Of a stretch of 64,000 nucleotides of DNA, positions 48,001 to 61,287 are shown piece by piece. The notes under the pieces were generated by a model. That model made no database searches and had not been told where the DNA came from. It saw only the letters and a list, made by a program, of their open reading frames with translations. Made by a program: the position numbers and the translations under genes. Source of the DNA: Tubiluchus corallicola (Eukaryota > Priapulida > Priapulimorpha > Priapulimorphida > Tubiluchidae); NCBI GenBank assembly GCA_030141605.1, contig JAQGDQ010000022.1, forward strand, positions 310,001 through 374,000, written 5' to 3'. Position 1 is the stretch's first letter. Every line of letters starts with the position of its first letter.

Positions 48001-51000
48001 TTCCCAGTAAAAATGAATAAATGACATACTTGTTATGGTCACTCCAATCACAGCCAAAAACGCTGGCAGGATGCTTATATCGGGCTAATATCTTCCCATC
48101 TACCTGTCGAATGATGCTGCAATGAAATTACATTCAGTTGAATTTATGCTACGTCACTTATGTACACAACTAAGTTCATACGAGTATATTATGCAAGTGA
48201 ATAAAGATCAGGCCATAAAGGTCAGATTGAACATAGGAAAGTATAGTGTTCTTAACCTCTTACACTGAGCTTTGTAAAGAGGTAGAATAAGTGGTCAGCA
48301 AGAGAAAACCTGAAGCTGAGCGGGAAATCATGAATAACAACAAATCCTATGTGAACTTCTGCATACTAATTTATTAGTGACTGTATTTAAGAAAGAAGAG
48401 TTTCTAAGCAATGGTTTTCCCTGTTATACAATCCCTCTTTCAAGAATGTATATACCAGAAGTGCATAAGACACCTCTGCCAGTTCAGTACCTCATCTCAG
48501 ACTATCATCGTTGACAATGAGCTAGATTCCTGCCCCGCCACAACCACCAACATTATGTAGACCTGCACTTACCAAGAACCATCTCCTCCACAAGAAGCAA
48601 TTCTTCTGGGATCTTTGTAGTTCCACGCAATGCAGTAGACAGGAAATTTTCCATGCTGCAAAGACAAGCATAAGAATATCAAAAACATAAAAGATGTATT
48701 GTTTAACAAAGAAGTCTCCAAATTAATCACTGCATTCTGAACATCTTAATTATGAAAATAACAATGTTGCAACATTGTTCTTTCAAAAGCCGAAAAACAC
48801 ATACCTCCACGAAGCGCTGTATAACTTTGGATTTTCCAATATCCCAGATAAAGCAACCATTTTTAGCAGTTGCAGCAGCAATGCAGTTTAAATCAGCAGG
48901 CGCCCAGGACAGATGATAGATTATGCCTTCATTTCCTGGTGATGTGTCCACCTGATGAAATAATATAAACATAACTGAAAAATTCAGTTATAAAAGTGAA
49001 TTTATAATATGGGCAACGAGTTTTCAGCCTACGATGATTGGAAAGGAACACAAAAAGGAGAAAAAACTTGATGAATGACAATGATTTGTACCAAAGTGTA
49101 GCTTCCTTACTAACCTATTATTAAAAACAAGACTAAAAAATTTTCTGTTTTAATTGGAATAATTGAAAAATTAAAAAAAAATGTAAGCATCAAAACTTTT
49201 AGCTTAAACAAAAGCAATTTTGATACACAAAGCAACGAAAGTCTACCGAATTCATGGCATTAACATCCCAGATTTTTATCGTGCCATCAAAGCTTGCTGT
49301 AGCTAAAAGATCTGAGTTATCAGGCTTGAATTTGCAGTCAAATATTGTCTCAATATGGCCCTGAAAAACATAAATATATCAGTAGTGAAAATAACATTTG
49401 AAAATGGTCAGTGTATTGGAACCCATGTTTAAAATTATCATAATAAATTATCGATCTTACTTGGTCCCTAAGAAAATCCCACTTTCTTTTCCGCAGATCA
49501 TACAGTCCAATGCCGCCATCAAGAAATGCACATACAGCATGTCCACTAGGGGGCATGTACGACATTGTTGGTGTACTTGGAGAAGTAGGAACTTCACTAG
49601 TAGATGATGCATAATTATCTGAAATTTAAAGTAAAAGTTCCTGTAGTGCAAGATTTTGTAAGAAAATTCAGATTATGACATTAGTTCAAAATTTAAAGTA
49701 ATGTAAGTAAAATCTCAGAGTATGTGCACCCTAGAATTGTATGTGGATCACGGATAAAATAAATAAAGATTTACAAAACAATCATTTAACACTGCAAATT
49801 TTTTTTTAGTTAATTGAAGGATAATTCCTGTAGCATTGTTCGCAGATAGTAATATCAAGTCCACCAATTAGAAATTGAGCCTCTTACTTCAGAAGCCAAA
49901 CAACGGTCTGCAAGTTGGATAAATTTAGTGAAGCCAAAACATAATAAAAAATGAATTAGTCAAAGTCCAACACAATAGGTGTGAAAGCAGCGGACCCCTC
50001 TGAAGGAGTGTACGAGGTTTTTATAAAGAGAATAGAATTGGAAGCATGACAAGTTTGACGTAAATAGGGTTCCTCCACAAAAACTACAGAACATTGAGCC
50101 AGTCATAAAGGTCAGTAAAGTGACAAACTAGATGAATGTTATGATGCATTATTAATTACAAAAAACATAAAGTGTAAATCTATTGCATCTGCTATGAACC
50201 TTTATGGAGCTATTATCATCCAATAATATCTATCCCACTCATGAAAAAGATTTTACCCTTTGGGTTAATATAGTTGTCCCTGTGGGTTACCTAATGGTTA
50301 ATGAAATTACCAATTCATAATTTAATCAGTTCACAATGAACAAAGAGACCAGTGGTTATGTAGAAAACAAATACATTTTGCTATTTTTTGATTTAAATGA
50401 CGATCTCATTCATCATCTTCTCAGTCGATAATGTTGATTGTTAATATGCACTGGTTTGTTATATTTAGATTGACAAAATTTATTAGGATTATTTATACAT
50501 CTTTCACTGTCACAAGTCATTTAACGCATTATTTGACTGAAGTGGAATGCACAGACATCTAAACATTTCAGTTACAAAGATGTGGTCTTTCACCATTATT
50601 GACTTTCATCTTTGCTCTTTTTCTTCATTGTAAAGTCAGTGTGATGTCTTAGTTAGTCTATTCTTGCTTATTCCACAAGAAAATAGACTGTATCTGATAC
50701 AATGCACATCAAGTTTTATTTTGTTTAATGAATCTTTTGCACTTTGGCTCCACCAATTCTCTTTCTTTTGATGCTGGCATTAGACAACTCAACAGAAAGC
50801 AAAATATCAAAAAAACTCCTATTTTAACAATGCCCTATATACTGTAATGTACTTTTAAGATAAATGAAACATAGCCTGAACATCCCACAACTGCAAAAAA
50901 AACAGATACAAGGTACTGCCATAAAATATAAACATAAATAAAGAGTTTCAAGCTCAAATGAGAACACACTAAACAAACTCATAGTATCTGCAAATAAATG

Positions 51001-54000
51001 ACAAACCTTTGTACTTGTGTTGCCGCTGATCACTGGCAATAGAAACATCATAACTGAAAACGCACAGTGCGTGAAACCCAGTCTTTTTCAGCTTGATGCT
51101 TTCTAATGGCGTTGCCTTGGAAACAGTCCATATTCGAAGCAACCCGACTTGAACATCTAAAGCACAAAACATATAAATATCACTACCCAGTCTTTAGAAT
51201 GACAGTCCATTTAACAATGAAACTATTTCATTTCACTATGTCTGGCAAGGAATGCAAAAAGTTATAACAGCGAATATGAAACAGATGTAATATCACGATC
51301 TTAAAGGCAGTAATGGAATTCAAGATGGACGCACCCATTTTTCTGCCGTAAAAAATTTGTGCTGATGTTATTAAATGCTGCAAGGTTAATTAAACCCTCC
51401 TACAAACTCTACACTAGCAACTAATATGTCTGCCAACATTGGCAAGTTAAATAACTTATGGCTTATGACAAGGCCCAAGTGATACTTGTTCCAAGTCTAA
51501 CAAGTCCAAGGCCTAAAGTAGCTTTCACAAAAATTTGAGTTTCCTTTAAGAAACTGCTGGTATAACAAATTTCTGATAAAAATTATAGAGTAATCTTTCC
51601 TGTTCAGACATATGGCACTCAGAATACTGACTTTGCATAACAAATAAGACATTTGTTTACCGAAAACTGTATATTAATCTAAGCAACTTTACTCATTACA
51701 GCAAACTGGAGACGCAGTATTACCTATTGCTAAATTTATATTACAGAAGCCATTCAAAAAAGTTAAAATTTAACTTGAAGATGTAACAAACAGATAATGA
51801 GAATTCTCTCTTAAATTGATTACTGATTAGTGATATGATAAAATTTTTTCAGGTAAAAATTAATTGAAAAGTAACATAACATTAAAGTAACGAAAGGTAA
51901 TGTCTATATACTTGCAGCAGCTGTTTAAAACAGGGTATATGTAATAAAGAAAAATAAGTACACATATAATGATGCTATCAGCAAAACTCTTTTACACATA
52001 TCACAGTTATTCAATAATAATAATATTAACTGGTGAATATAGACCCTGAGTAAAATTTCTATTCCCGTTCTACCACATTTAAAAACACAAATGGAAAATT
52101 AAAGAAATCACATACCGCCAGTTACAAACATTCCTGGTGCCGAAGACAACCATGCCATGCTGCTAATCTGTGAAGCCGCACTGGGCAAAACAAATTTCAT
52201 CACTTGAGTCAAAGTGTTAACGTCCACGAGCTGCAACCCACAGCGAAGGTTAGCCACCAAGAGGTAGTCATTAGACAAAGGGTCCCACCGAATATCATGT
52301 ATGGGATCCCATTCTTGCTCACCAGAGCTGACATTTTCGATATTCCTTAAAATGTGTTTATGTGACTTTGAGCCTAAATTGTACCAAATGTATCACATTA
52401 GTTCAGATGCAAATAACACATCAAGTAATGCAAGGATTAAATAACAGAGATCATATATAACTAAAAAAAATTGTCATGAAATGCAGCCTATTAACAAGCT
52501 GTGACCTTATATGAATTTTTCCTACCAGAATTGCATATAGAAATACTTCCATCAACATGTCCAAAAGCAATACGACCAGGCTTCTTATGGTGGTACCTAG
52601 AAAGAACAATAATTGTCCAGAACTATTTTTAGTATCCACTGTACACCTCAGGTTAGAGAATCAAAAGTTGTTAAGCACATTTTTGTCTTGAACACTAAGA
52701 GACACTTTTAAAATGAAGTTTCTTATGCGACTGGATTGCTTAATAACTGAAGACTTGCGTCTGGCACAAAATTCCATATACTGTAAACATCTCTTGTTTT
52801 GCAAGGCCTTGTGAGAAACAACAATCCTAAGATGCCATTTCTGCTCCTTCTATATGACTTTTGATATTCAAAACAAAAAATGTGCTTTACATTCAGACAA
52901 CAGTGTGTAGTACAAGAGTAGAAGGAAGTTTTAGAACAACGTCATGTCAACGGTGACTTGCCACTACCTAGTAATTTCCAGTAACTTAACGAAGAACCAA
53001 ATTGTGGCAACAACATTCTTACTCTTTTTACACACAGATATTGTTAATTTATACAAAGAGAGTATAAAAGTACGATATTTCAATGGATAAATTAATTAAT
53101 GGATGTAAATAATTTTACATTCATAAAATGTCGCGTCAAATATGTGATGTCCTAAAGGTAATCTAGCAGCTAAGAAAAATAGAATATTAGAGTTAAATAG
53201 TCAAATTTTTGCTGATCGATCAACTTGAATGAGGTCACGTCCTCATATATTTAACAGCAGGCCCATAGTATTTCATCATACGGAATTTTGAAAAAAATTC
53301 TGGAATGCTTACATAAAAGTTATGAAGAACTACTAATGATAACATACCAAAATTGTATTTTATACTACAACCACACTACATTTACCTCACCAATATGCTA
53401 TCATCATTCTTGTGTAACTGCTGTTTGTACGACAATGAATGAAATCACGTGCTGACAAATTCTCACAAAATGTTGATCAATAATGGTAGTTATGACAAGG
53501 GTACCGACTGTCACCACAATTCCTTAATAAATTCGTTAACCTGAAGATTAACTCTGCTCACCTAAATACCGTAACATTGTACTGAAAACCTGCCGTATCT
53601 CTCAGTGGCAAAACACTGGCCGTTTCACTTCCAAACCTCCACTGAAAGAGTGGACCTTGGGCATGAATGAAACCGACAGTATCCTTCTCGTGCGGCGACC
53701 ACCCCAGGCAAACGGGGATTCCTGATGAAAGAAATAATGCACAAATAAACAGCCACAAAGTCAAACAAAAATTACTAAAAATGATCAAGAAACAATTGCC
53801 AGATATTTATAACAGATCAAATAAGAAACTGTACTGTAGCCTTGATTTTACAGTTAAAATTATTTGCAAATGAATCTGCTATACTGTAGAGGCTCATCAA
53901 GGATAATCTTAACAAAACAAAGACGTAAATCAAAGCAGAACTGAGTGCACATCTGCACAGGCAAAATTACCAAACATTTAAACATGTTTACCTTTTGTAT

Positions 54001-57000
54001 TCTCTGCTGTGGCCACTACTCTTTGATCAGCTATATTGAATACCAGCAGTGTGTTATCTGCACCAGAACTGGCTAGCATGTCTGTGTTATGTGGATTCCA
54101 TGCAATAGATGTGATTGTCTTTTTGTGTTCACAAATAATACTGCTAAGCTTGAACTTCCCATACTGATCATGAAGCTGTAAAATGTATAGTGTCGTTAGT
54201 TAGTCAACTCATTACTCAAGTAAGGTGTAACATTTTCATGACAGACAGAACAACAGCTTGCAAAGGTGGAAAATTACTCAGTCCCTTCGAAACATTCACT
54301 ATTACTTTGCATTTTACAATATCTGGAATTAATTTAGCAGTAATCAAACAGGGTAAAAAAAATTACGACAGTGCAAAAATCAGGCAAATATTTAGCGCAA
54401 AAGTTTTATTTATTTACAGCATATTGATTCCATAGTTAAATCATAGGACATACATACATACATACATGGCTCACAGTGAACCTGTCCATATCGTAAAGCA
54501 GACGATTTATTTGATAAATCCTGCTTTTGCCTGTGGCAATAATTCTTGCCACAAAGCAGTAACACAGAGAAAATTGCAGAAAATTGATCCCAGTTTTTCA
54601 CTACAGCAAAGCCAGCACAAATACAGGCAGGTGAAAACTGCAAACATCGGCCTTTTCTAGTAAATCTATACCAAAGTTTTGCTTTGATTTCTCGTGCCAC
54701 ACAAATAACTTAATAACCCTATACAAAACTGGTGATTTTTAAGAAACGCATGTTTTCCAAACCGAAAAACATTTATGTTGAGAAAGAATCAATCAGCAGC
54801 CAAACAATAATTAAAAGAAAAAATAAATGTGGTTACAATTTCAAATTATTACAAGAAAAATTACTCGTTTTTTATCACAGTAACAGTTATTAAAAAGTGA
54901 CTAATACAATTCACTTTGTAGCAAGGTTGTAACAAAGGGGATAAGGCACCCGCACTTTGTAGGACTGAAGTGGATGCGATATTCACTCTGGGCAGTACAA
55001 ATCTTCATAAACTTGGCTGTTTACCTCATGGAGAGAGGATGAATATACTTTCAAACGTGGCTGAGACACCTCTGGTGGTTCACAAGTTCATCATAGAGGG
55101 CTATGCTTGATAATAGGACACACTCTGGTCATGCCACAAACACCTCGTTGAGTAGGCCCTGTATTCGAGTGCTTTCTGGCATGTAGCGTGCCAAAGTGTA
55201 AAAAAAACAAAAAAACAATAACCAAACATCAGATCGCAAATTGCATATTCCATCTATTCAGACAGGGAATACGTCATATACCAAGGTAAATGACTTATCG
55301 TCAAGGCAGATGTCCAATGTAAATATTCAAGCAACAGCCTCCTGTAACAGTGATTAATACTGAATAGAGACAGCTCATCAATAATAATATAACGATAAGC
55401 AGACAACAGAGTACAGTAGAATAATGCAGGGCAGGTATGGATCCCCTCACAATCTCCAGCGGCAAACACCTATGAAAAATTGATTGTCGACTTTACATCG
55501 AGCTTAGAGATGATAATTAGCTACCATTGCATTTCCTCAATGTGATCACAATGGAAATATTTATACAGTCAGGTAGACTGCATAATTAAGCGAATCCATT
55601 AAGTAGATGATAACCCAATAATAAATGATTGTGAATAGCTTTCCAAAACAAACCTATACTTAAACATCACCATTATGTTATAGGCCTAATTAACATACTC
55701 CAAGAAAGCCACAGGGAGATATTTATTGAGTGTTTGCAAGGCATAAGCATCACTGGAAATGACTAGTTTCCCAAAATGACAAGTGACCCTAGTATGAGTC
55801 TGGCCAAGAAATGTACTTTTACTCGTAATATTCAGCTATTCCAATATTACCTTCTAGGGGTGGATGGGTTGCAAAAAACATCATTAATAACAAAATAATT
55901 ATCAGTGAGAAAGTAGCAGTTTAAAAATTATACGAGAATTATACAAGTTGCTTTTAAATGCAATAATTTGCCACATCACCACCCAGTATCTAACATGCAA
56001 TTGTATGCTTACTGCTAATGTAGCTACTACAATTGTGGCAGCACTGGCAAATAATTCATTAACAAGGACAAGTAACCCTTTCAGGTAATGTGCAATAGTC
56101 ATTATCCCCTCTCTGACTCCTTAGGGAATAATACAAAATTATTACTCAGTCACACCACAGGTATGGATACATGAAAGTCAGCATCAAAAGCCACATTCAA
56201 TTTCATGCAAAAATGGCATTTTGAATTTTTTTTTTATGGTTTACCCTCAAAGAGGATAGACAAGAAAAATGTCTGTTACTGCGTTGGTAGTTCCATATAG
56301 ACATAGACATAGAACATTTATTTTCTCCAATTAGTTTAACATCAAAAGTTTTTTAAATATTAAGTAATTATAATCATGGAGCAGGGCAGAGAAGGACCAT
56401 AGGGTCATCTAGTCTCCTGCCCTTTCTTATAAATAGATTAGTATATTAAAAATTAAAAATTAACGCTGATGCTGCAGATAACAAAAACAAATAAGAAAAA
56501 AATAATAATGAAAACAGTATAAATGGTACAAATTATCAAAAAAGAACTGAAAACAAAAAATAATAAAGTTGGATACCTAAATCTAAACAAAAGAATACAA
56601 TTGTATTCAGCAATTAGGATTATTATATGTAGTAGTTTCAAACGGGGTCTTATTAAGAGGGGAATTTGACCAAGGTTAGTGAGTAAAGGTAAAAACTGAG
56701 AGTATAGAAATAAATAAGCATGAAAAAAGTGTAATATAGAAAAATTTATGAGAAAAAGTAAGTATGAGAAAGAGCAACAATTACTTAGGAGATGGACTAC
56801 AAAACACATAGCTACATGTGCATTTTTATTAAATATTCCAGTAAGTTGCCAGAGCAACCCAACATACTTTACTTGATTATACAAATGACAGAATTTATGT
56901 GTACAGGAAAAACAAAAATGACAATATTTTCAATAATCTAAAGATGGCTCATTCTTACTGTGCTAAATTATTGTTTGGTGACTCACACACTATATAGTCT

Positions 57001-59256
57001 ATATGCTTACATTTAATGCAAGATTTTATTATTCAAATTTATTATCTCTACAGAGATCTATGTAACATACAATGAAGTTTGCGGCCAGCCTACAGGCTGA
57101 ATCAAGTAGTAGTCACAGTTCTAGGCTTGGCATCTCATCAAATGCTTACATGTTTTGCAAATCATAACAAAATCAAGCTGTTAAATTGTGTAACGAGTTA
57201 TTTCTAAGCAAGACTTTTTATTTACTCTGCAAATTTAATAAGAAAAATGGGGAAGAAAAAATATAGTACATGTATTAGTCTGTCTACAAACAGAAATTGA
57301 AGGTCGAACAGCCTACAAGCTCAGTGCACCCAACTGTATCGACTGATAATTGACAACGAAATCGAGAGCGAATTTATAAGTTCTAAAAATGTCCAAGTAT
57401 GTGCAAGACTAAATTATGACATTTGACTTAGTATAGAGTGTAAGAAAAGTTTTGAACAGTGTAACGAGATTACAGAAAAAAGGTGTTGTTTCATAAATTT
57501 AGTGTAACTACAAAGCCATTGCACAGTAAGTGCACTAATTCTTCTCATCTACAAATTTCTGCACTAATCCATCACTACAGCAATACTAAGCCTCAGCTTA
57601 TATAACTACATGTCCGCAAGTATATGACAAATAAACGTGACATTAACGGCTGGTTCGATAAAGGGAAAGCGAAGCAAAAACTGAAAGACATGGCCAGAAG
57701 ACAAGTAATTTATTTTCCTACAAAATAGAAGGTTCAAACAAGGTGAACTGCAACTGAATTGAATTGAATTAAATTTAGTTACATTGATACATAGACCACC
57801 CATGGAACTTGCTTATAGTGGCAAAAGCACAAAAACTGAATGTGCGTCAAAGACTGTTCAGGACAAACAGACCTTGCATTGAAAAAGTACAACATTTTAC
57901 TGACTTTGCCTAATTCTTTATTTCGAACTTAAATTCATAATATAATTTAAATATTTACAACATAGAACATAATAAAAAAACAATAAAAACAAATCACACA
58001 ATAATGTACTTAATGTTAGTGCTCTGCACGATAAAGAAGCAAAACACATCAATATATCAACATTTGCATGAGGGTATCTATTTCCATTCATATGCAAGTG
58101 GCTTCCCAACTGCAATATTTTTTATTTTATTTTTGTTTTTATTTTACTTCACATTCATTTCAAATATACATTAAAAATAAACTATAAAACAATAAAAACA
58201 TGAACGTGCGGAAGAGACATAATGACAAGCTGATTACATATCATAACCAACGAAGAATTTACTACTTAAAATGAGATTTAACAAATATAAATCAATTTCT
58301 ATAACACCATCTGTTCGTTGAAGACTTCCTAAAATTAATTCTTCACGAGGATAGTGAATATAAACACATTCATGGCAGTCTCGGAAATACTGTTGGATAT
58401 CATTTTTGCCCAGTCTCTGAAATACTGTTGGATATCATTTTTGCCATACAAAGACGTACATTCTTTTTTCAAATAAACTATCTCAAATGAGATACTCTAG
58501 AGAGGGGATACAATTAACAATACAAAAAAAATGACATCAAAACAAAACACTCGATTTATAAACAGCTATTCAGCATCTAGGTATGATAAAGGTGAAGGCG
58601 AGTAAAATTAAAGAACATCACCAAATTGACAAGTATTTTGAGATATATAATGTCTTAGTTTCACTTGACGTAAATAGCTAAAGGAAGTTTGGCAGCTAAA
58701 ACCGACGAAAATAGTTTGCTGGTGGTCATATGTCCCTTTTCAAATTATTGACCTGCTTGGCATTACTTAACTTTGAACGCTAATACACATCGAGACCACT
58801 AAGTTGATGTCAGTCATTCATGCACAGCTGAAACCTGCATTCTTAGCAAAATGAATTCACAATTACAAATAAAAGTACAAGGTTATACGTAAAACATAAA
58901 AACCGTACAAACAATAAACGACAAAAACGTTGCATTTGCAAGAATAACATGGATAGACAGCAAAATATAAAAGTCATGTATGTAAAATAAGCAAATGCTT
59001 TCAAACATACATAGCCAGCGTAGAACAGCACGATTTATGTAGAATATTAGAATAACCAAATACATTATAAACATACATAGTCAGCGTAAAACAATATCAC
59101 TTACGTAACATAAGTAATTACCTTATAAACATACGTAGCCAGTGTGGAACAATAAGCAAAACGATCCTGTGTGCAGGCACAAACATCCCTATTCCACGGC
59201 TGGCATCCGGCTGACAGCAAACTAACTTGCTTTAACATGGACATTTTTTTCCTCAT
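33088..59256 (-). CDS. WDR17: WDR17 orthologue (WD40 repeat protein 17)
   Basis: Twenty-nine coding exons in transcript order: 59256-59122, 54175-53992, 53721-53562, 52596-52526, 52373-52116, 51156-51007, 49618-49461, 49360-49247, 48951-48805, 48655-48573, 48116-48030, 46601-46437, 46245-46043, 45590-45441, 45022-44883, 44070-43945, 43196-43038, 41990-41926, 41194-40973, 40344-40245, 39353-39217, 38072-38052, 37507-37396, 37166-37022, 36347-36245, 35793-35692, 35019-34909, 34117-33940, 33207-33088. Every junction is in phase; total 1301 aa, close to vertebrate WDR17. Residues 1-690 hold the WD40 propellers (ISGSWDYTIRVWD, SSRDSTVRLWS, GHSAKVFGVKWSP). Residues 690-1301 form the helical, TPR-like C-terminal half, ending GPVFFLEDGRSAV and INPF as in the vertebrate protein. 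The start AGCQPW and DRFAYC also match. WDR17 is a scaffold-type protein of unclear role, retina-enriched in vertebrates. Met codons at 59256, 59244 and 59238 are in frame; the second or third fits the family best. An acceptor at 59265 implies an upstream 5' UTR exon. Confidence 0.93.
34190..34350 (+). repeat. 5S rRNA-derived SINE-like sequence, copy 2
   Basis: In the WDR17 intron between exons 35019-34909 and 34117-33940. GTGACCAAAGTTAAACAAC, ACTGAGTCTGGTCAGTGAA and TAGATGATAACT track the promoter half of 5S rRNA with more drift than copy 1. It continues into a tail with GAGGATATATATAC and GGCTAAGACACCTTTG. Confidence 0.5.
38052..38072 (-). other. WDR17: 21-nt microexon of WDR17
   Basis: Flanked by acceptor TTTTTTAAG and donor GTAAGTTG, it links exons 39353-39217 (ends phase 2) and 37507-37396 in frame and adds about seven residues (IPPFDH core). 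Skipping it keeps the frame, because 21 is divisible by three. Confidence 0.6.
38595..38785. repeat. Minisatellite, unit about 48 bp
   Basis: Four to five copies of a unit built around TTTCAATTCTTTTTCAGGGC then CTTCATGTCTATT, in the WDR17 intron before the microexon. Confidence 0.75.
43262..43650. repeat. Degenerate minisatellite, unit about 35-45 bp
   Basis: Repeated variants of AGTTTCTACATATTTCCAC then CTTATGAAA fill most of the WDR17 intron between 43197 and 43944. Spurious frames open on both strands because the repeat lacks stops in some registers. Confidence 0.7.
48430..48500 (+). repeat. SINE-tail fragment
   Basis: AAGAATGTATATACC, then GCATAAGACACCTCTGCC, matches the module found at about 34315-34355 and 55030-55080 (GGCTAAGACACCTTTG, GGCTGAGACACCTCTGG). 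Confidence 0.4.
54900..55115 (+). repeat. SINE-like element sharing the GACACCTCTG tail
   Basis: In WDR17 intron 1. A tRNA-like head (GGATAAGGCACCCGC at about 54938) is followed by the tail GAGAGGATGAATATAC and GGCTGAGACACCTCTGG, which is also found after the 5S-like copy at 34190. Confidence 0.45.
56283..56425 (-). mobile_element. 3' end of a CR1/L2-like LINE
   Basis: Read on the minus strand: GGAGACTAGATGACC, CTATGGTCCTTCTC and TGCCCTG, then further on AATAAATGTTCTATGTC and a TCTATG repeat tail. The ACTAGATGACC ... GGTCC(C)TTC hairpin followed by a short tandem repeat tail is the 3' signature of CR1-like LINEs. AT-rich DNA upstream (56426-56900) has no readable reverse transcriptase, so this is a 5'-truncated or decayed copy in WDR17 intron 1. 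Confidence 0.6.
58376..58446. repeat. Two-copy direct repeat, 35-bp unit
   Basis: The unit CAGTCTC(G/T)GAAATACTG then TTGGATATCATTTTTGCC occurs twice back to back, almost identical, so the duplication is recent. Confidence 0.85.
59003..59152. repeat. Intronic copies of the WDR17 exon 1 tail
   Basis: AAACATAC(A/G)TAGCCAG then GTGTGGAACA-like sequence starts at 59127 (inside the coding exon), 59069 and 59003 (both in the intron). Spacing is 58 and 66 bases. The intronic copies lack the GTAATT donor. Confidence 0.65.
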
Positions 59257-59264
59257 AAAGGTGC

Positions 59265-61287
59265 CTGCAAAAGTGATAACACATTAGCAATGAATGTCAA
59301 ACTATCATAGCCATAAAACGAAGATGGATTGAGTAAAATAAGGCCATCAGATAGAGTTTTAAATCAAAATTCTACTGCACGGATCACAATAGCATGGCTT
59401 TTAGTAATACTATCAGGAACAAGCTGTTTCATCCAGAATAAAATCAATGATTGCTAGCAAGGTTAAAAGAGACAGAAGCCACTAGAAAGGCACTCAGATG
59501 AAAACTCGCATGTCACAAGTTACAATTAAACTTTCATTACAGCCATAGAGCTGATAAACAACCGTCAACCGTAACAACTAAAGCTTATGCTCACAAGTCA
59601 TAATTTACTTGTTTGCAAAATTGATTGTATATCTTTGTTCATATTATGTCTTACAGGAAAGAATGGGTCGATATTATTTCCACAGATAAAAGTTCACTGG
59701 TACATGTATAGATACGTGTACAGATGTGTGTATGTGTGCGTGTTTGTGAATTCAAATATAGTGACATATCACTAGTAGTCAGCAGGTCGCTCTGACTGAT
59801 TGTGCATGTAACTTAGGATGAGCTCACAGGCCTGTTTTTTTGCTATATTGAATCAGTAACTCAAATCACAGAGCACATGCTCTGAAAGCACAAGATCCAG
59901 AGTGCAAGTGCTGGTTGACTTACAATTTTTCAGCCTCCTTCTTTAATTAATTAGTTATTTAGACTAACTGTTTAAGTGTAATGTCTTTCTTAATGTGTGC
60001 GAACATAATATAAAGTAATGAAATATTATGTTATGATAAGTCAGATAAGATATGATATGGTATGTTATAATATAAATATAATATAAATTCAGTACATTCA
60101 TAAGTGGGTGAGTTTTATTCCACATATTAGCAGTAGTGTTTGCTAGACTTTCTAAAATACTTTATCGTGTTGTCTTTATGATTAATACATTAATATTTAC
60201 AAATTCTCCTCTGCCTTCGAATCATTTTAATTTTCCTCTACGCTGAACAGCAACTTCGCTTGAACACTCTGATTAACCAAATAAATCAAGTGAACAAAAT
60301 AGCGAAACTAATCAAATCAGATTAATCGGGCAGCTGCGGAACATTAACCGATCGATTCTACAAGGTGAATGTAAAATAATGAACAATTCATTCCACTGAA
60401 AACATAAAGATAAAGTACTATAAAGCACTATTAAACATACAACGCAACTTACAATTTAATGTAGTGAAGATAATAGGGATGAAGATAAAATAAAGATAAT
60501 TGGGTGAGATGAAAACTGAGTGTCATGGAATGTGCTTACAAAAATGGGAATGGGTAGGTGACTATCATGAATTTCACTTCTGGGCAGCTTCACCTGTGCC
60601 CACCTAATTGACTGTTGAGGAAGTATGCATATATATATATATATATATATCCACAGGAGATATGCTACAGATATGCAGCAGATATACTGCCTTGCAGCAT
60701 ACCAACAACTTTTTGCTTAGAAGTTTATTATAATTTTCCTACAACAAAAATGTAAGAAAGTTGTGATTTTTTACACAAAAAGTTATTTTTGTCTTTCCAG
60801 TGCAATTATGGCAGAAAGTGCTTTTCATCAAATGGTAAAAACCACGCATTTAATTTAGTCAACCCAAAAAGCTATTTTACAGAAATCAAGACAGCAATAC
60901 CAGTACGACGTCTTTAGCACAGTACAGCCTAAGTGTGAACCTAAGGAAATTCACACAAAAACTCCACCTTTCAATAGTAGAACACAGATTATTGTACAAC
61001 ACAAACAACAGAAAGGAAAACAAGTAATTGCATATATTACTCTGCATATTCCTCTTTACTCTATGCAAGCAGGTGTACAGAACATGTGGCAAATAAAACA
61101 GTAGGTTGACAATGCAGGTTAGTTCACAACTATGACTTAACAACTTCCTAGAATGAAGTTCAATAAAAGAACTGTAACTGTGGTACTTCAAGCGATTAAG
61201 TAATGTCAATTCAACCATCAAACAAATTACGATTAAAACACATTCACATCAACAATGTGTATATTACGATAATATGCAGTTACTTAC
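59265..61287. other. Region upstream of WDR17 coding start
   Basis: No coding region is supported. It may contain the WDR17 promoter and 5' UTR exon. An (AT)n tract lies at 60629-60650. Open frames here have no domain-like composition. Confidence 0.5.

Noticed and set aside
56453-56884. 143-codon hydrophobic minus-strand frame
   Set aside because: AT-rich composition explains the Phe/Ile/Leu content, it has no splice context, and it lies beside a LINE 3' end.
60886-61221. 111-codon minus-strand frame
   Set aside because: No domain, no family resemblance and no splice link to neighbouring candidate exons.
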